Assembly (NCBI RefSeq): GCF_014762685.1
Contig: NZ_JABURM010000005.1
Location: 1,302,001-1,366,000 of the forward strand
From: Gracilimonas sp.
GTDB taxonomy: Bacteria; Bacteroidota; Rhodothermia; Balneolales; Balneolaceae
Length of the DNA stretch: 64,000 bases
Direction: 5' to 3'
The notes beneath the pieces were generated by a model that was not told where the DNA came from, ran no database searches, and saw nothing but the letters and a program-made list of their open reading frames with translations. The translations under genes and the position numbers were made by a program. Positions 8,739 to 19,293 of the stretch are shown one piece after another. Each line of letters begins with the position of its first letter. Within the stretch, counting starts at the first letter, position 1.

Positions 8739-9344
8739 ATGAGTAATTCTCTTGCCAATCAGATCAAAAACATTCGAAATCAAAAGGGCTTTTCGCAAGA
8801 ACTGCTTGCTGAGAAAACGGGCCTGAGCCTTCGAACTATTCAGCGAGTTGAGAATGCCGAAACGGAACCCAGGGGCGATACCCTTTTGCGAATTGCGGTG
8901 GCACTGCAGGTGACCCCTGATGAGCTGCTTGAATGGAATCAGGTGAAAGATGTCTCGACTCTGATCGTTCTAAATCTTTCTGCCTTATCTTTTCTTTTCT
9001 ATCCTATATTGGGCGTTATTGTACCTCTGATAATCTGGGTTACAAGAAAAGATGCGGTAAAAGGAGTTAATGAGTTGGGCAAAAAGCTACTCAATTTCCA
9101 GATCACTTTTGTTGGGGTTGTTTACTTGATTCATGCTATTTTCTTTATAATTCCAATATTTCGGATCAATCTGATGTGGCTGATAGACCCCATTTACTTA
9201 CTACCAATTCCCTTTTTCTTGATGCCAATATTAATTTACGCTATCCCTTATATTTTCAATTTTGGATATGTGCTACTTAACACTTTCAGAATTAAAGCCG
9301 AAAAGGAAATAGATTATAAACCATCTATTAAAATTATCCGATAG
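8739..9344 (+). CDS. XRE-family regulator fused to a membrane domain (DUF4870-like)
   Basis: 201 residues. Residues 7-62 are a Cro/C1-type helix-turn-helix (IRNQKGFSQELLAEKTGLS, then RTIQRVENAETEPRG). The rest has about four hydrophobic helices with a TRKDAVKGVNELGKKLLNFQ segment typical of DUF4870. The DNA-binding domain would therefore be tethered to the inner membrane. The signal is unknown. It is a lone gene between two terminating units, with candidate dyad operators just upstream. Confidence 0.8.
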   Translation: MSNSLANQIKNIRNQKGFSQELLAEKTGLSLRTIQRVENAETEPRGDTLLRIAVALQVTPDELLEWNQVKDVSTLIVLNLSALSFLFYPILGVIVPLIIWVTRKDAVKGVNELGKKLLNFQITFVGVVYLIHAIFFIIPIFRINLMWLIDPIYLLPIPFFLMPILIYAIPYIFNFGYVLLNTFRIKAEKEIDYKPSIKIIR

Positions 9345-9380
9345 CTTAAATAAAAGTCCCGTCCGGGATCACTGTTTTCT

Positions 9381-10862
9381 TTAACTTGTCTCCGTACTTT
9401 TTTCAATGCCCATTGTGTTGTCTGTATCAACAGTAACCGGCAAGCTTAATATAAATTTGGTTCCGATTCCCCCTTCCCTATTCTTTGCTTCAATAGTGCC
9501 TCCCATTTCTTCCATATAATTGGCACAGCTGTGAAGCCCAAATCCATGCCCCTTTTTCTTGGTGGTAAAACCCTGGTTAAAGATTTTACCTAAATGTTCT
9601 TTCTTAATTCCGGGTCCGGTATCCGATACTTCCAGAAATACTTGTCCATTTTGTTGGTAAAGTTTTATGAATATCTTTCTCTCCTTACTTCTTGACTCAT
9701 CAATAGCTTCCTTAGAATTTTTAAATAAATTGAGAAGTATGTGCACCAATTTAACTTTCTGAAAGCTGACGGTATCCGTCATTTTAATATCTTTTTCAAC
9801 TTCAATCTTATGACGCTCCATCGAAGCAGAAAAAATAGTTAAAGCATCTTCCAGTACTCCCTCAAGACTGGCCAATTCATTTTTCATGCCTACCATTGCA
9901 TAATTTTGCTGCGCCTCTATTATTTCGTTAATAGCAGCAATTTTTTGGTCGAGTCGCTGGTGATGCTTTCGGAGCACCTTAAGTTCCTCTTTTATGACTT
10001 CATCGAGCTTAAAGAAATATTCAATTAATTTTTCCCCTTTAGGATCGGCCGTAAGAAAGTGTTCAAGATCATCTTCATGCTCCTTTAATAACTGAATGGC
10101 CTGAAATAGCTTTTTCAACTTTGTTTTTTCCAACAGCTCCCCGGTAATAGATGCAGAAGTCACGATACTGTTAAGCACATTCCCAATATTGTGCAGTACC
10201 CCGGTAGCTATATCTGCCATTCCTGACTTACGGGCAACTTCAACCAGCTCTTTTCGGGTTTCATCTAACTCGCGAAGGGTATTCTCAAGCTCTGTATTCT
10301 TACTCTCTACCTGCATTTTGACCATCGCCAGCCTCTCATTCACGTTATAAAAAGTCCAGGCTATACTGGCGACATAAAGTACCAGTGAAATCATTGCAAT
10401 CAACTCCACATAAAGAGAAGCACTCGGTTCGAATTGAAATCCTGTGACGGCCCCTAAAATCAGGATGCCGAAACCATACAAAGCGAGGCTCTTAAACAGC
10501 TGTTTAAATCCTCCTAACATCATATTATTCAACACAGTAGCAGTCAGAAAAGCATAAGATATCCAAAGCGTGAAATGAATATGAGCGGTCCACATCCCAA
10601 GAACCAGGGCATCAAACATCATAGAATATAATTCAACTTTTTTTCCATCGTCTGCAAACCTGGATCCCAAATAAACAAGGTGCGGATAGATTAAAAAGTA
10701 AAATCCCAAAACTAAAAAATTCCAATACGACCAGTCTCTCTCAACAACTAAAAACGCTATCATAATAAAACTAGCCACAAAACCCACCACTCTTGGCAGG
10801 TAGTTAGCTTTAGATAATCGATGTGCCTTATTCATCTTCCTTGATTTATTTTTGCCAGCCAT
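9381..10862 (-). CDS. Membrane sensor histidine kinase with atypical H-box
   Basis: 493 residues. About six TM helices fill residues 20-190 with no obvious extracytoplasmic sensor domain, followed by a coiled coil. The phospho-acceptor region is not classical HisKA; the candidate histidine is in ATGVLHNIGNVLNS. A helical spacer of about 100 residues with DPKGEK follows, then an HATPase domain with the N box (LLNLFKNSKEA), G1 (DTGPGI) and G2 (GHGFGL). The kinase half is closely similar to that of the upstream propeller kinase, from which it is separated by 31 bases, so the two are paralogous and probably co-transcribed. Confidence 0.85.
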   Translation of the reverse strand: MAGKNKSRKMNKAHRLSKANYLPRVVGFVASFIMIAFLVVERDWSYWNFLVLGFYFLIYPHLVYLGSRFADDGKKVELYSMMFDALVLGMWTAHIHFTLWISYAFLTATVLNNMMLGGFKQLFKSLALYGFGILILGAVTGFQFEPSASLYVELIAMISLVLYVASIAWTFYNVNERLAMVKMQVESKNTELENTLRELDETRKELVEVARKSGMADIATGVLHNIGNVLNSIVTSASITGELLEKTKLKKLFQAIQLLKEHEDDLEHFLTADPKGEKLIEYFFKLDEVIKEELKVLRKHHQRLDQKIAAINEIIEAQQNYAMVGMKNELASLEGVLEDALTIFSASMERHKIEVEKDIKMTDTVSFQKVKLVHILLNLFKNSKEAIDESRSKERKIFIKLYQQNGQVFLEVSDTGPGIKKEHLGKIFNQGFTTKKKGHGFGLHSCANYMEEMGGTIEAKNREGGIGTKFILSLPVTVDTDNTMGIEKSTETS

Positions 10863-10893
10863 TCCCGGTTGTATTAGTAATCATTTTTAAAAA

Positions 10894-13800
10894 CTATTTT
10901 TCAGAAATAACGGGGAAGGTCATCACAAACAAGGCGCCTTTTTCACCTTCTCTATTCTCCACTTTTATTTTACCCCCCATTTCAGACATATAATTTGCAC
11001 TGCTGTGCAGTCCAAAACCATGACCGTCTTTTTTAGTAGTGAAACCTTGTGTAAAAATTTTCCCCAGATGTTCAGGTTTTATACCCGGCCCGTAATCGGC
11101 AATGGAGAGATAGACACTTTCTTGATCCTCCCAGGTTTTGATGATGATTTTTTTCTCTTCCGGTGCACTATTTGACATAGCTTCTTTTGCATTTTTGAAT
11201 ATATTTACCAGCACATGAATTAGTTTGGAGCGTTGGGCAATAATCGGCTTGGTGGCCTGCAGGTCTTTTTCTACAATGAGACCGTGCCGTTCAATAGAGC
11301 CGGACTGGAGTGCTAAGGCATTATCAATCATATCGGCCAATGAAGTTTGGTTGGCATGCACACTCGCACCTGCATAGGTTTGCTGGGCAGCAATTACCTC
11401 ATTAATCAGGTCAATTTTTTCTTCCAATCTCGTAGAATGAGAAACAATCTCCTCTCGTTCTTTTCTAAGGGGCTCTTCCAACTTCAGGTAATACTCAATT
11501 ATTTTTTCCCCTTTAGGATCTTCGGCAATAAACTTACCAATATCGTCGATATGCTCTCTAAGCACACTATTAGCCTTGATAAACCCATCGATCTTCGACT
11601 TTTTAATGATGTCCTTAATTAGAGATGTAGAAGTATTTACACTGTTCAAGACGTTCCCAACATTATGCAAAACGCCGGTAGCTATATCTGCCATACCCGC
11701 TTTATGGGCATTTTGAACAAGTTCTTCCCGGGTTTCTTCCAAATCTTTTAGAACTTCTTTTAAGTTCTGATTGCTTTTCTGCAATTCCGAAGTTCGTTCA
11801 TCTACCTCTTGTTCCAGTTGCTTATTCTGTTGCATTATCTGATGAGTTCTGTACCTGAATCCCCCTGCAATCAATCCTATCAATGAAAAGCCCGTGATAA
11901 TATAAAACCATGTTGTTTGCCAAAATGGAGGGGTAATAATTAGTGCAAGAGAAGTCCCTCCTTCATTCCAAACCCCGTCATTATTTGAAGCTTTAACCAG
12001 AAACGTATATTCACCAGGGGCTAAATCGGTGTAAGTGACAAAATTTCGATTACCTATATAGTTCCACTTTTCATCAAATCCTTCCAATTTATATGCATAT
12101 TGGTTTTTTTCGGGAATCGTAAAGTTCAGCGCCGAAAATTCAAAAGAGATTACTTTATCGAAATGAGAAAGCGTTAAGTGATCGGTATAAGTAATCGACT
12201 CTTCCAGAATTGTTCTTTGTTCTTCATTTTCAGTTTCATTTATACTTTCCTGAATTGGAACAGATTCATTAAATAATTTAAAATCGGTCAATACAACAGG
12301 AGGGGGATACGGATTTCCTTTAAGATCAGAAGGATAAAATACATTGAATCCATTTATTCCTCCCATATACACTTCTCCTGTAGATGAAGTAAAAGCAGCG
12401 CCGGAATTAAATTCATTATCCTGCAAACCGTCCTGCTTATCAAAAAGGGTAAATATCTCTGTCTCTGGATCCCATACTGCAAGTCCACGGGTAGTGCCCA
12501 TATAGATATTTCCGTTGTTGTCTTCGGTAATCCCCCAAACCGCGTCATCTGGCAAACCATCAGAGATGGAGAAAAAATTAAGCACATCATGCGACTCAAT
12601 ATCCAATATATTCACACCCATTGCTGTTCCAACCCAAAGTTGTCCCTCTGAATCTTCATGAAAGTCGACGATTGAACCTTCGCTGAGGCTATGGGGATTT
12701 TCAGCAGACTGAGAGAATTTTTTAAAAGTTTCTGTGTCGCGCTGATATAGATTCAAGCCTCCCCTGGTACCAACCCAAACCTGATCTTTACTGTCCACAT
12801 AGATGCTGGTAACATAAGATTCGCTCAAACTTCCCTGGATATTCGGATCATAGTCGTAATTAACAAAAGTTTCTGTCTCAGGATCGAATCTATCAACACC
12901 TTTTGCGGTTGTAGCCACCCAAATTTTTCCGGATGCTTCAACATCAAGTCCCCACAAAGCATTGTAACTGAGTGAATTGGGATCATCAGGATCATTTGTA
13001 AACCGTATAGCTTCTCTTGTATCAGGATTAAACTTATTTAACCCATTGAGCGTAGTTATCCATAAATTTCCAGCTTCATCCTGTTTTATATTAAATACGC
13101 GATTGTTGCTCAATGAATTTTCATCATCGGGATCATGCAGAAAGTGCTCGAACTGTTTTGTTTCCGGATCAAATTTATTCAGACCCTTATCCGTACCCAG
13201 CCAAATATTATTGTTCTCATCTTCCAGAAACTCCCAGACATTATTATCACTTAAACTGTTTTCAATGTCCGGTTCGTGTTCATAATGCTTAATCCCTTTC
13301 TGATGGTAGCTGAATTTATTGATCCCATTCGACCACGTTCCAATCCAAAGAGTGTTGTCCTTATCTTCATAAATACTATGTACACGATTGGACGTCAGGC
13401 TATGCTCATCCGAGGGATCCGCATGAAAACGAATAAACTCTCCTTTTTCAGGCTGATACAGGTTTAAACCGTTTTCAGTGCCAACCCAAAAATTAGAACG
13501 ACTGTCCTCATAAATTACATTCACACTATTATTACTAAGCGTGGCAGAATTATTAATTTCACTTTGATAGGTTATTGTTTTGTCGCGCTCCGGATTAACC
13601 CTAATCAACCCGTTGTCTGTACCTAACCACAGATATCCCTTGCTGTCTTCATAAATTTCATTAATAACCTCTTTACTTAACCCTTCAATTTGACTAGCTA
13701 GAAGTTGTCCGCCTGTTTCATCCATATAATAAAGACCTTGGCCAAATGTACCTATCCATAAAACACCTGTTTTATCCCTGTATACTTTCTGAAAACTATT

Positions 13801-14334
13801 TTCATTTCCTTCTCCCGTTAAAAAATGGGTAAACTCTTTCTCCTTTACAGTAGTCTTATTTAAACCATTATCAGTTGCAATCCAAACCGTGCCATTGGGT
13901 TCACAATAAACACTATTTGTTGCATTATGGCTGATGGATTTTGGACCGTATTCTTTATAAAACCGGCTAAAATGTTCTGTTTTTAAGTTCAAAAAGGAAA
14001 GTCCGTTAATTGTCGCGATCCAAAGGTTCCCTTCCGAATCCTTACACATATCGGATATACGTTTATTACTGAGGCTATTGTTATCAACCAAATGGCTCCG
14101 GTAAATAACCATTTGTCGCCCGTCGTAGCGGTTCAATCCACCTACAGTACCAAACCACATAAATCCCTTATCATCCTGAACAATCGATGTAACGGTTGCC
14201 TGAGAAAGCCCGTCTTCAAGCCCCAAATGCTTAAACTTGAAGGAATCCTCTTGAGAAAAAGCCGTTGCTCCTGCCAAAAAAAGAAAACCTGCGGTAAGAG
14301 TTACAATTGAAAAATATTTAATCACTCGCTTCAT
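10894..14334 (-). CDS. Two-component propeller sensor histidine kinase (Y_Y_Y type)
   Basis: 1146 residues. Signal peptide, then 12-14 Reg_prop repeats (pattern DxxGxLWxGTxxGLN) forming the double periplasmic propeller, a Y_Y_Y domain ending near residue 800, one TM helix (WFYIITGFSLIGLIAGG), a coiled coil, and the same atypical H-box module as its neighbour (ATGVLHNVGNVLNS) plus HATPase (DYGPGI, GHGFGL). Unlike Bacteroides hybrid systems it has no receiver or AraC output domain on the same chain. Propeller sensors often detect glycans or their breakdown products; no polysaccharide locus is adjacent, so the ligand is open. Confidence 0.9.
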   Translation of the reverse strand: MKRVIKYFSIVTLTAGFLFLAGATAFSQEDSFKFKHLGLEDGLSQATVTSIVQDDKGFMWFGTVGGLNRYDGRQMVIYRSHLVDNNSLSNKRISDMCKDSEGNLWIATINGLSFLNLKTEHFSRFYKEYGPKSISHNATNSVYCEPNGTVWIATDNGLNKTTVKEKEFTHFLTGEGNENSFQKVYRDKTGVLWIGTFGQGLYYMDETGGQLLASQIEGLSKEVINEIYEDSKGYLWLGTDNGLIRVNPERDKTITYQSEINNSATLSNNSVNVIYEDSRSNFWVGTENGLNLYQPEKGEFIRFHADPSDEHSLTSNRVHSIYEDKDNTLWIGTWSNGINKFSYHQKGIKHYEHEPDIENSLSDNNVWEFLEDENNNIWLGTDKGLNKFDPETKQFEHFLHDPDDENSLSNNRVFNIKQDEAGNLWITTLNGLNKFNPDTREAIRFTNDPDDPNSLSYNALWGLDVEASGKIWVATTAKGVDRFDPETETFVNYDYDPNIQGSLSESYVTSIYVDSKDQVWVGTRGGLNLYQRDTETFKKFSQSAENPHSLSEGSIVDFHEDSEGQLWVGTAMGVNILDIESHDVLNFFSISDGLPDDAVWGITEDNNGNIYMGTTRGLAVWDPETEIFTLFDKQDGLQDNEFNSGAAFTSSTGEVYMGGINGFNVFYPSDLKGNPYPPPVVLTDFKLFNESVPIQESINETENEEQRTILEESITYTDHLTLSHFDKVISFEFSALNFTIPEKNQYAYKLEGFDEKWNYIGNRNFVTYTDLAPGEYTFLVKASNNDGVWNEGGTSLALIITPPFWQTTWFYIITGFSLIGLIAGGFRYRTHQIMQQNKQLEQEVDERTSELQKSNQNLKEVLKDLEETREELVQNAHKAGMADIATGVLHNVGNVLNSVNTSTSLIKDIIKKSKIDGFIKANSVLREHIDDIGKFIAEDPKGEKIIEYYLKLEEPLRKEREEIVSHSTRLEEKIDLINEVIAAQQTYAGASVHANQTSLADMIDNALALQSGSIERHGLIVEKDLQATKPIIAQRSKLIHVLVNIFKNAKEAMSNSAPEEKKIIIKTWEDQESVYLSIADYGPGIKPEHLGKIFTQGFTTKKDGHGFGLHSSANYMSEMGGKIKVENREGEKGALFVMTFPVISEK

Positions 14335-14442
14335 ATTTATTTAATTTTACAGGAGACTCGTAGGTGCATGTAAACAGGAATATAATTTGAGAATAATTCC
14401 ACCACTTTTAACATGAATACTTCACGTAAATACAAAAATGGG

Positions 14443-16215
14443 TTAGCTCTTATTATCTGTTTTTGATTTTTTGGCCCATTTCACAACTTTACCGACCAGG
14501 TGCTTAGCCTTCACCGGTTTTCCAATAAAATCATCCACTCCGGCTTTAAAAATTATTTCCTTATCCTCTGGCATTACACTGGCAGAAAGAGCAATAATCG
14601 GGGTATGTTTTCCGGTTCCTTCGTCAAGCTCTCGAATAGTTTTAGTTGCTTCAATCCCATCCATTTCAGGCATGTAGATATCCATAAGTACTAAATCGAA
14701 CGAATCATTTTTGATCGCATCAATAGCTTTTAGCCCATTTTCTACAGAGGTAACTTTCATTCCACTTTTTTCAAGCATTTTTCTTGTTAAGGTTTTATTT
14801 GAGCTATTATCCTCAACCATCAATATTTTAAAAGGTATTTTTTCGGTTGCTTCATCCGTTGGAGATGATTCTAATAAAGATTGGGGGGCGGGATTACTTT
14901 CGTTTTCTCCCTTAACTTTCTTAAGCGATACTTCAAACCAAAACTCTGATCCCTTTCCCTCGGTACTCTCCACTCCCACTTTCCCATTCATTAATTCAGC
15001 AAGTTGCTTACAAATAGACAGTCCCAAGCCGGTTCCTCCATATTTCCGGGTAGTAGAGGCATCAGCTTGGGTAAATGGATTAAACAGCAGTTTTCTTTTT
15101 TCTTCAGTGAGCCCTATTCCTGTATCTTTAACTGAAAATCGAAGCGTAACTGATTCTTTATCTTCATCCAGCAGAGAAACTTCAAATTCAATCTTTCCCT
15201 CCTCGGTAAACTTGATGGCATTGTTACCATAATTAAGCAGAATTTGCCGCAGCCTCATCGGATCACCTATCACTTCTTCCGGGATATTGTCATCCATTAA
15301 TAAAGAAACTTCTACTGCTTTATTTTCAGTAGAGTATTCCACAAGCATTTTCAGTTCATCCATCCGTTCTTTTATTTCAAACGGAATCAATTCAACCTCC
15401 ATCTTACCTGCTTCAATTTTGGCTAGGTCAAGAATGTCATTGAGAATACCCATCAAAGAGTCTGCACTATACTGTACCATTTGAGCGTATTCTTCTTGCT
15501 CTTCATTGAGTTCAGTTTCCATCAACAGGCTATTCATCCCCATAATACCATTCATTGGAGTTCTGATCTCATGGCTTACATTAGCCAAAAATTCACTTTT
15601 AGCTTCCGAGGCCTGTTCTGCTTTTTCTTTCATTTTTTTATACTCACCTACTAACTTGGTGAGTTCCTTTGTCCGCCTCTTTACTTCTTCTTCCAATTTC
15701 TCAGTGTACTGAAATGCTTCTTGCTGCAATCTCCACTTAGTAGTTAAAGTAAGTGCCGTTTGTTTAAGAGCGGTGGCATCAAAGGGTTTTTTCATGAAAA
15801 GCAACTTATCAGAAGTCCCCAATTCTGATAAAATATCTTCCCAAGAATAATCTGAGTATGCTGTACAAATCACAATTTCCGTATCCCTGTGCTTTTCCCA
15901 AATCTTCTTAATCGCCTGAATACCGTCCATGCCGGGCGGCATCCGTACATCCATAAAAATCAGTGAATACGGGGAGCCGTTTTCAGCAGCTCTATCCGCG
16001 AGTTCTAAGGCTTCCTCTCCCTGGTAGGCATGATTAATATCATAAATTACATCATCCAAAGCATGGGATTCACTACCATCAGCTGCAAACAACTCGTCTT
16101 CTAATTCCTGAAGCTCTTTTTCTCCAACACCAGTACGGGGCACCAAAATAGACTCTATATCCTCATGAATTGATACATTATCATCAACCACTAATATGCG
16201 CAGGTTAACCTTCAT
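14443..16215 (-). CDS. Hybrid response regulator / histidine kinase (REC-HisKA-HATPase-REC)
   Basis: 590 residues, soluble. The N-terminal receiver ([19 protein letters not shown]) carries an insertion of about 30 residues before its third strand. A coiled coil leads to a classical HisKA with [10 protein letters not shown], an HATPase domain (NAIKFT, DTGIGL, GTGLGL) and a C-terminal receiver ([19 protein letters not shown], final GKPV). No DNA-binding domain. It is the promoter-proximal gene of the three-kinase run, 108 bases before the propeller kinase, and could receive phosphate from the two downstream kinases through its first receiver. Confidence 0.92.
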   Translation of the reverse strand: MKVNLRILVVDDNVSIHEDIESILVPRTGVGEKELQELEDELFAADGSESHALDDVIYDINHAYQGEEALELADRAAENGSPYSLIFMDVRMPPGMDGIQAIKKIWEKHRDTEIVICTAYSDYSWEDILSELGTSDKLLFMKKPFDATALKQTALTLTTKWRLQQEAFQYTEKLEEEVKRRTKELTKLVGEYKKMKEKAEQASEAKSEFLANVSHEIRTPMNGIMGMNSLLMETELNEEQEEYAQMVQYSADSLMGILNDILDLAKIEAGKMEVELIPFEIKERMDELKMLVEYSTENKAVEVSLLMDDNIPEEVIGDPMRLRQILLNYGNNAIKFTEEGKIEFEVSLLDEDKESVTLRFSVKDTGIGLTEEKRKLLFNPFTQADASTTRKYGGTGLGLSICKQLAELMNGKVGVESTEGKGSEFWFEVSLKKVKGENESNPAPQSLLESSPTDEATEKIPFKILMVEDNSSNKTLTRKMLEKSGMKVTSVENGLKAIDAIKNDSFDLVLMDIYMPEMDGIEATKTIRELDEGTGKHTPIIALSASVMPEDKEIIFKAGVDDFIGKPVKAKHLVGKVVKWAKKSKTDNKS

Positions 16216-16333
16216 ATTGTCAATTTATATGCCAAGTCCATTCAATTCCCTTTTTACCAACTCTCCTGAAAACTCTTTCAAGCAATACAACTTATCAAAA
16301 ACAATTCTTTTATTAAAATATTTTAATATTTAA

Positions 16334-16358
16334 TTGCTTTTTTTTCAATGGAAAGCAA
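16334..16358 (-). terminator. Weak hairpin after glgC
   Basis: Seven-base stem (TTGCTTT with AAAGCAA) followed on the minus strand by an A/T-rich stretch, about 50 bases beyond the glgC stop. The T run is imperfect, so termination is only plausible. The rest of the 193-base gap to the hybrid kinase start holds nothing else I can support. Confidence 0.35.
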
Positions 16359-16408
16359 TAAGAAATTTAACCAGAAGGGTGTACAACTCAGCGAAGAGAG
16401 CAAGTTTG

Positions 16409-17683
16409 TTAAATAATAATCCCGTCCGGAATCACGGTTTTCTTCTTCACGATAATGATGCCATCGCGGACATAATGGTATTTATGATCACCGTCCTCAA
16501 GATGTTTTCCTCCCACAATCCGGACATCGTTGCCAATTGCTACGTTGCGATCGATAATACAATTACTGATGTAACAGCGCTGCCCGATTCCCATAGCAGG
16601 ACTCTCCGAACCGGCATTCTCGATGACAGAACGGTCCTGGAAAATATCATTACCCATGATGATAGAATTTTCAATGGTCGTTCCCTTACCGATTCTCGAA
16701 CGAATTCCTATCACTGAGCGAACAATTCGGCTGGCCTCGATGATACATCCTTCAGCCATTAATGCATGTTCCAGCGTAGTACCCATCAGCTTTGAAGCCG
16801 GAAGCAACCGAGCCCGGGTGTAAATAAAATTTTCGTTGTCGTACAGGTTAAAATCAGGAATCGTTTCGGCTAAGGATAAATTGGCTTCAAAAAATGACTC
16901 TATGGTTCCGATATCTGTCCAATACCCGCCAAATTCATAACTGCAAACTTTCTGGCCGCCCTCCACACACTTGGGAATGAGTTCTTTTCCAAAGTCCGTA
17001 GCATCGGGATTGTCATCGAAAAGCTTTTTCAGCACCTTTCGGTTAAAAATATAAATCCCCATAGATGCCAGATAATCTTTCCCTTCGCTTTTAAAGGGTT
17101 CCGGTACCTGCGATTGCCATTTATCCAATTCATCTTCCGAAGGTTTTTCCACAAAGCTTTCAATGGTCCCTTTAGCATTGGTTTTCATAATACCGAAGCC
17201 GGTGGCATCTTTGGCATTTACAGGTATGGTAGCAACCGTTAAATCCGCATCATTTTCTTTATGACGCTCTAACATCTTTGCATAATTCATTTGATAAAGC
17301 TGATCACCGGACAGAATCAATACATACTCATGTTCATGGTTCTCCATATGATGTATAGACTGCCGCACGGCATCGGCGGTACCTTGAAACCAACCGGTAT
17401 TATCCGGAGTTTGCTCGGCTGCAAGGATATCAACAAAGCCACTGCTGAAAACGTCAAAGTTATAAGTGTTCTTGATGTGCCGGTTCAGGGAAGCAGAATT
17501 AAATTGGGTCAGCACATATATCCGGCGGATATCCGAATTTAAACAATTAGAGATCGGAATATCAACCAACCGATATTTACCACCAACTGGTACAGCCGGC
17601 TTTGACCGGTGATCGGTTAACGGGAAAAGTCGAGTACCTCTTCCCCCTCCTAAAATAACTGCAATAACTGATGATCTTTTCAT
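16409..17683 (-). CDS. glgC: Glucose-1-phosphate adenylyltransferase
   Basis: 424 residues. Makes ADP-glucose from ATP and glucose-1-phosphate, the first committed step of bacterial glycogen synthesis. The nucleotidyltransferase signature GGGRGTRLFPLT is at residues 12-23, and SKPAVPVGGKYRLVDIP, LILSGDQLYQ and FVEKP follow. The C-terminal third is a left-handed beta helix with hexapeptide repeats. Eight bases downstream of glgA and on the same strand, so glgA-glgC form an operon. Allosteric control, as usual in GlgC, is likely but cannot be assigned by eye. Confidence 0.96.
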   Translation of the reverse strand: MKRSSVIAVILGGGRGTRLFPLTDHRSKPAVPVGGKYRLVDIPISNCLNSDIRRIYVLTQFNSASLNRHIKNTYNFDVFSSGFVDILAAEQTPDNTGWFQGTADAVRQSIHHMENHEHEYVLILSGDQLYQMNYAKMLERHKENDADLTVATIPVNAKDATGFGIMKTNAKGTIESFVEKPSEDELDKWQSQVPEPFKSEGKDYLASMGIYIFNRKVLKKLFDDNPDATDFGKELIPKCVEGGQKVCSYEFGGYWTDIGTIESFFEANLSLAETIPDFNLYDNENFIYTRARLLPASKLMGTTLEHALMAEGCIIEASRIVRSVIGIRSRIGKGTTIENSIIMGNDIFQDRSVIENAGSESPAMGIGQRCYISNCIIDRNVAIGNDVRIVGGKHLEDGDHKYHYVRDGIIIVKKKTVIPDGIII

Positions 17684-17690
17684 GAATGAT

Positions 17691-19130
17691 CTAATTTGGG
17701 ATTAGTGCTTTGTACATTCCTATATACTCCCGGGCCGAACGTTTCCAGGAGAAATCCAACTTCATTATTTTGCGTAATACTTCCGAATATTTTTCAGAAT
17801 CATTGTACAATTCTACCGCTCGATGAATGGATTTTACAGCAGATTCGAGGCTAAAATCTTCAAAAGTAATTCCATAGCCGCCCTTTTCTGAAATATCTAT
17901 AACGGTATCTTTCAATCCACCAACAGAGCGTACAATTGGCACCGTTCCATACCGCATGGCAAACATTTGGTTTAAACCGCAAGGCTCCACACGCGAAGGC
18001 ATTAATATAAAATCTGATCCGGCGTATATTTGATGAGCCAGTTGCTCATTATATTCCAGGGTGGCATCAAAATATCCCATATGATTGCCCTCCATTCGCG
18101 AAAAAATCTGGTGCAGCTGCGGGTCACCTGTTCCCAGCAACACAAAATTTACTTCCTGATCTGAATGCATGACTTGTCTGAAAAGGTCGGGCAACAAATC
18201 TGCCCCTTTTTCTCTGACCAGTCTCCCGATAAAAGAAACCGTCGGGACATCGGGATTCAAACCAAATTCTTTACACAAATACTCTTTATTTTTTCGTTTT
18301 CCTTTTTTGCGATTTCCATAATTGAAGTTAAACTCAATCAATTCATCACTTGAAGGATCCCAAATTTCAGTATCAATTCCATTTATGATACCCGTGGATT
18401 TGTTTCTTTCCTCTTCAAACAATAACTCCAAGCCGTTACTGTTTTCTGCCAGCTCACTCATATAACTTTTGGAAACCGTTGTTATCTTCCAAGCTGTTTT
18501 AAGTCCTGCTGCCAAAGAATTCAGCCGTCCATCCCAGTCCAAAAGGCCAATCTTATCTATATTAAAAGCCGGCAAGAGCTTGTAATTATCCAGTTCATAC
18601 TCTCCGTGATATTCGGCATTATGGACCGTCAAAACCGTTGGAATCTCAGACATCTCCCGATACCGGTTACATTGCGATAACATAAATGGAACTAAGCCGG
18701 TGTGGTGATCGTGGCAATGAATGATATCCGGCTGTATTTTCCCTCTTTTAAGCCATTCAAGGGCGGCAATCTGGAAGCTGACAAAACGCTCTAACTCATC
18801 CCAATATCCATGTCCTGACCAAGGGTCGATATAAATGCCCGGCCGATCAAATCTTCCCGGAATATCAATCACATAAAAAGGAAAACCCAAATTCTCATCC
18901 GACATTCTGAGAACGGAAAATTTCACCTGTTCCGTAGCCATAGAAAAACTTCCCTCATGAACAATCTCATAATCCTTGGAGCCAATCCAATGATTATCAT
19001 ACTTGGGAATAACCACTTCACACTCATGTCCCAACTGATTCAAGTATTTAGGAAGGGAACCAACTACATCTGCAAGGCCGCCGGCTTTAGCGGCCGGGTA
19101 ACACTCTGCACTCAAGTGAGTAATGCGCAT
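17691..19130 (-). CDS. glgA: Glycogen (starch) synthase, GT5 family
   Basis: 479 residues. Transfers glucose from ADP-glucose to the non-reducing end of glycogen. The N-terminal KAGGLADVVGSLPK motif (substrate-binding lysine at about residue 15) and the C-terminal PSRVEPCGLNQMFAMRYGTVPIV motif, here split as PSRVEPCGLNQ and MRYGTVPIV, identify GT5. Length is normal. First gene of the glgA-glgC pair; no branching enzyme or debranching enzyme lies nearby. Confidence 0.96.
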   Translation of the reverse strand: MRITHLSAECYPAAKAGGLADVVGSLPKYLNQLGHECEVVIPKYDNHWIGSKDYEIVHEGSFSMATEQVKFSVLRMSDENLGFPFYVIDIPGRFDRPGIYIDPWSGHGYWDELERFVSFQIAALEWLKRGKIQPDIIHCHDHHTGLVPFMLSQCNRYREMSEIPTVLTVHNAEYHGEYELDNYKLLPAFNIDKIGLLDWDGRLNSLAAGLKTAWKITTVSKSYMSELAENSNGLELLFEEERNKSTGIINGIDTEIWDPSSDELIEFNFNYGNRKKGKRKNKEYLCKEFGLNPDVPTVSFIGRLVREKGADLLPDLFRQVMHSDQEVNFVLLGTGDPQLHQIFSRMEGNHMGYFDATLEYNEQLAHQIYAGSDFILMPSRVEPCGLNQMFAMRYGTVPIVRSVGGLKDTVIDISEKGGYGITFEDFSLESAVKSIHRAVELYNDSEKYSEVLRKIMKLDFSWKRSAREYIGMYKALIPN

Positions 19131-19293
19131 TGTTTTTGAAACCTATGTAATTATTTTCCGTTATTAGTTTATAATATGGGAAATAAGAAATCTTTGGGCA
19201 TCTTCCAAAATAATCAACGGCATATTTCAAAGTTTTATGAGGTTACTCCTATACCTATTTGAGGTACTCCAATTTCAATTCTAAAATCAAATT

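Noticed and set aside
10894-14334. Polysaccharide utilisation locus because of the propeller sensor
   Set aside because: No SusC/SusD pair or glycoside hydrolase is found in the window.
14711-15232. 173-codon open frame on the plus strand inside the hybrid kinase gene
   Set aside because: It is antisense to a conserved kinase with intact motifs; serine-rich composition is typical of a shadow frame.
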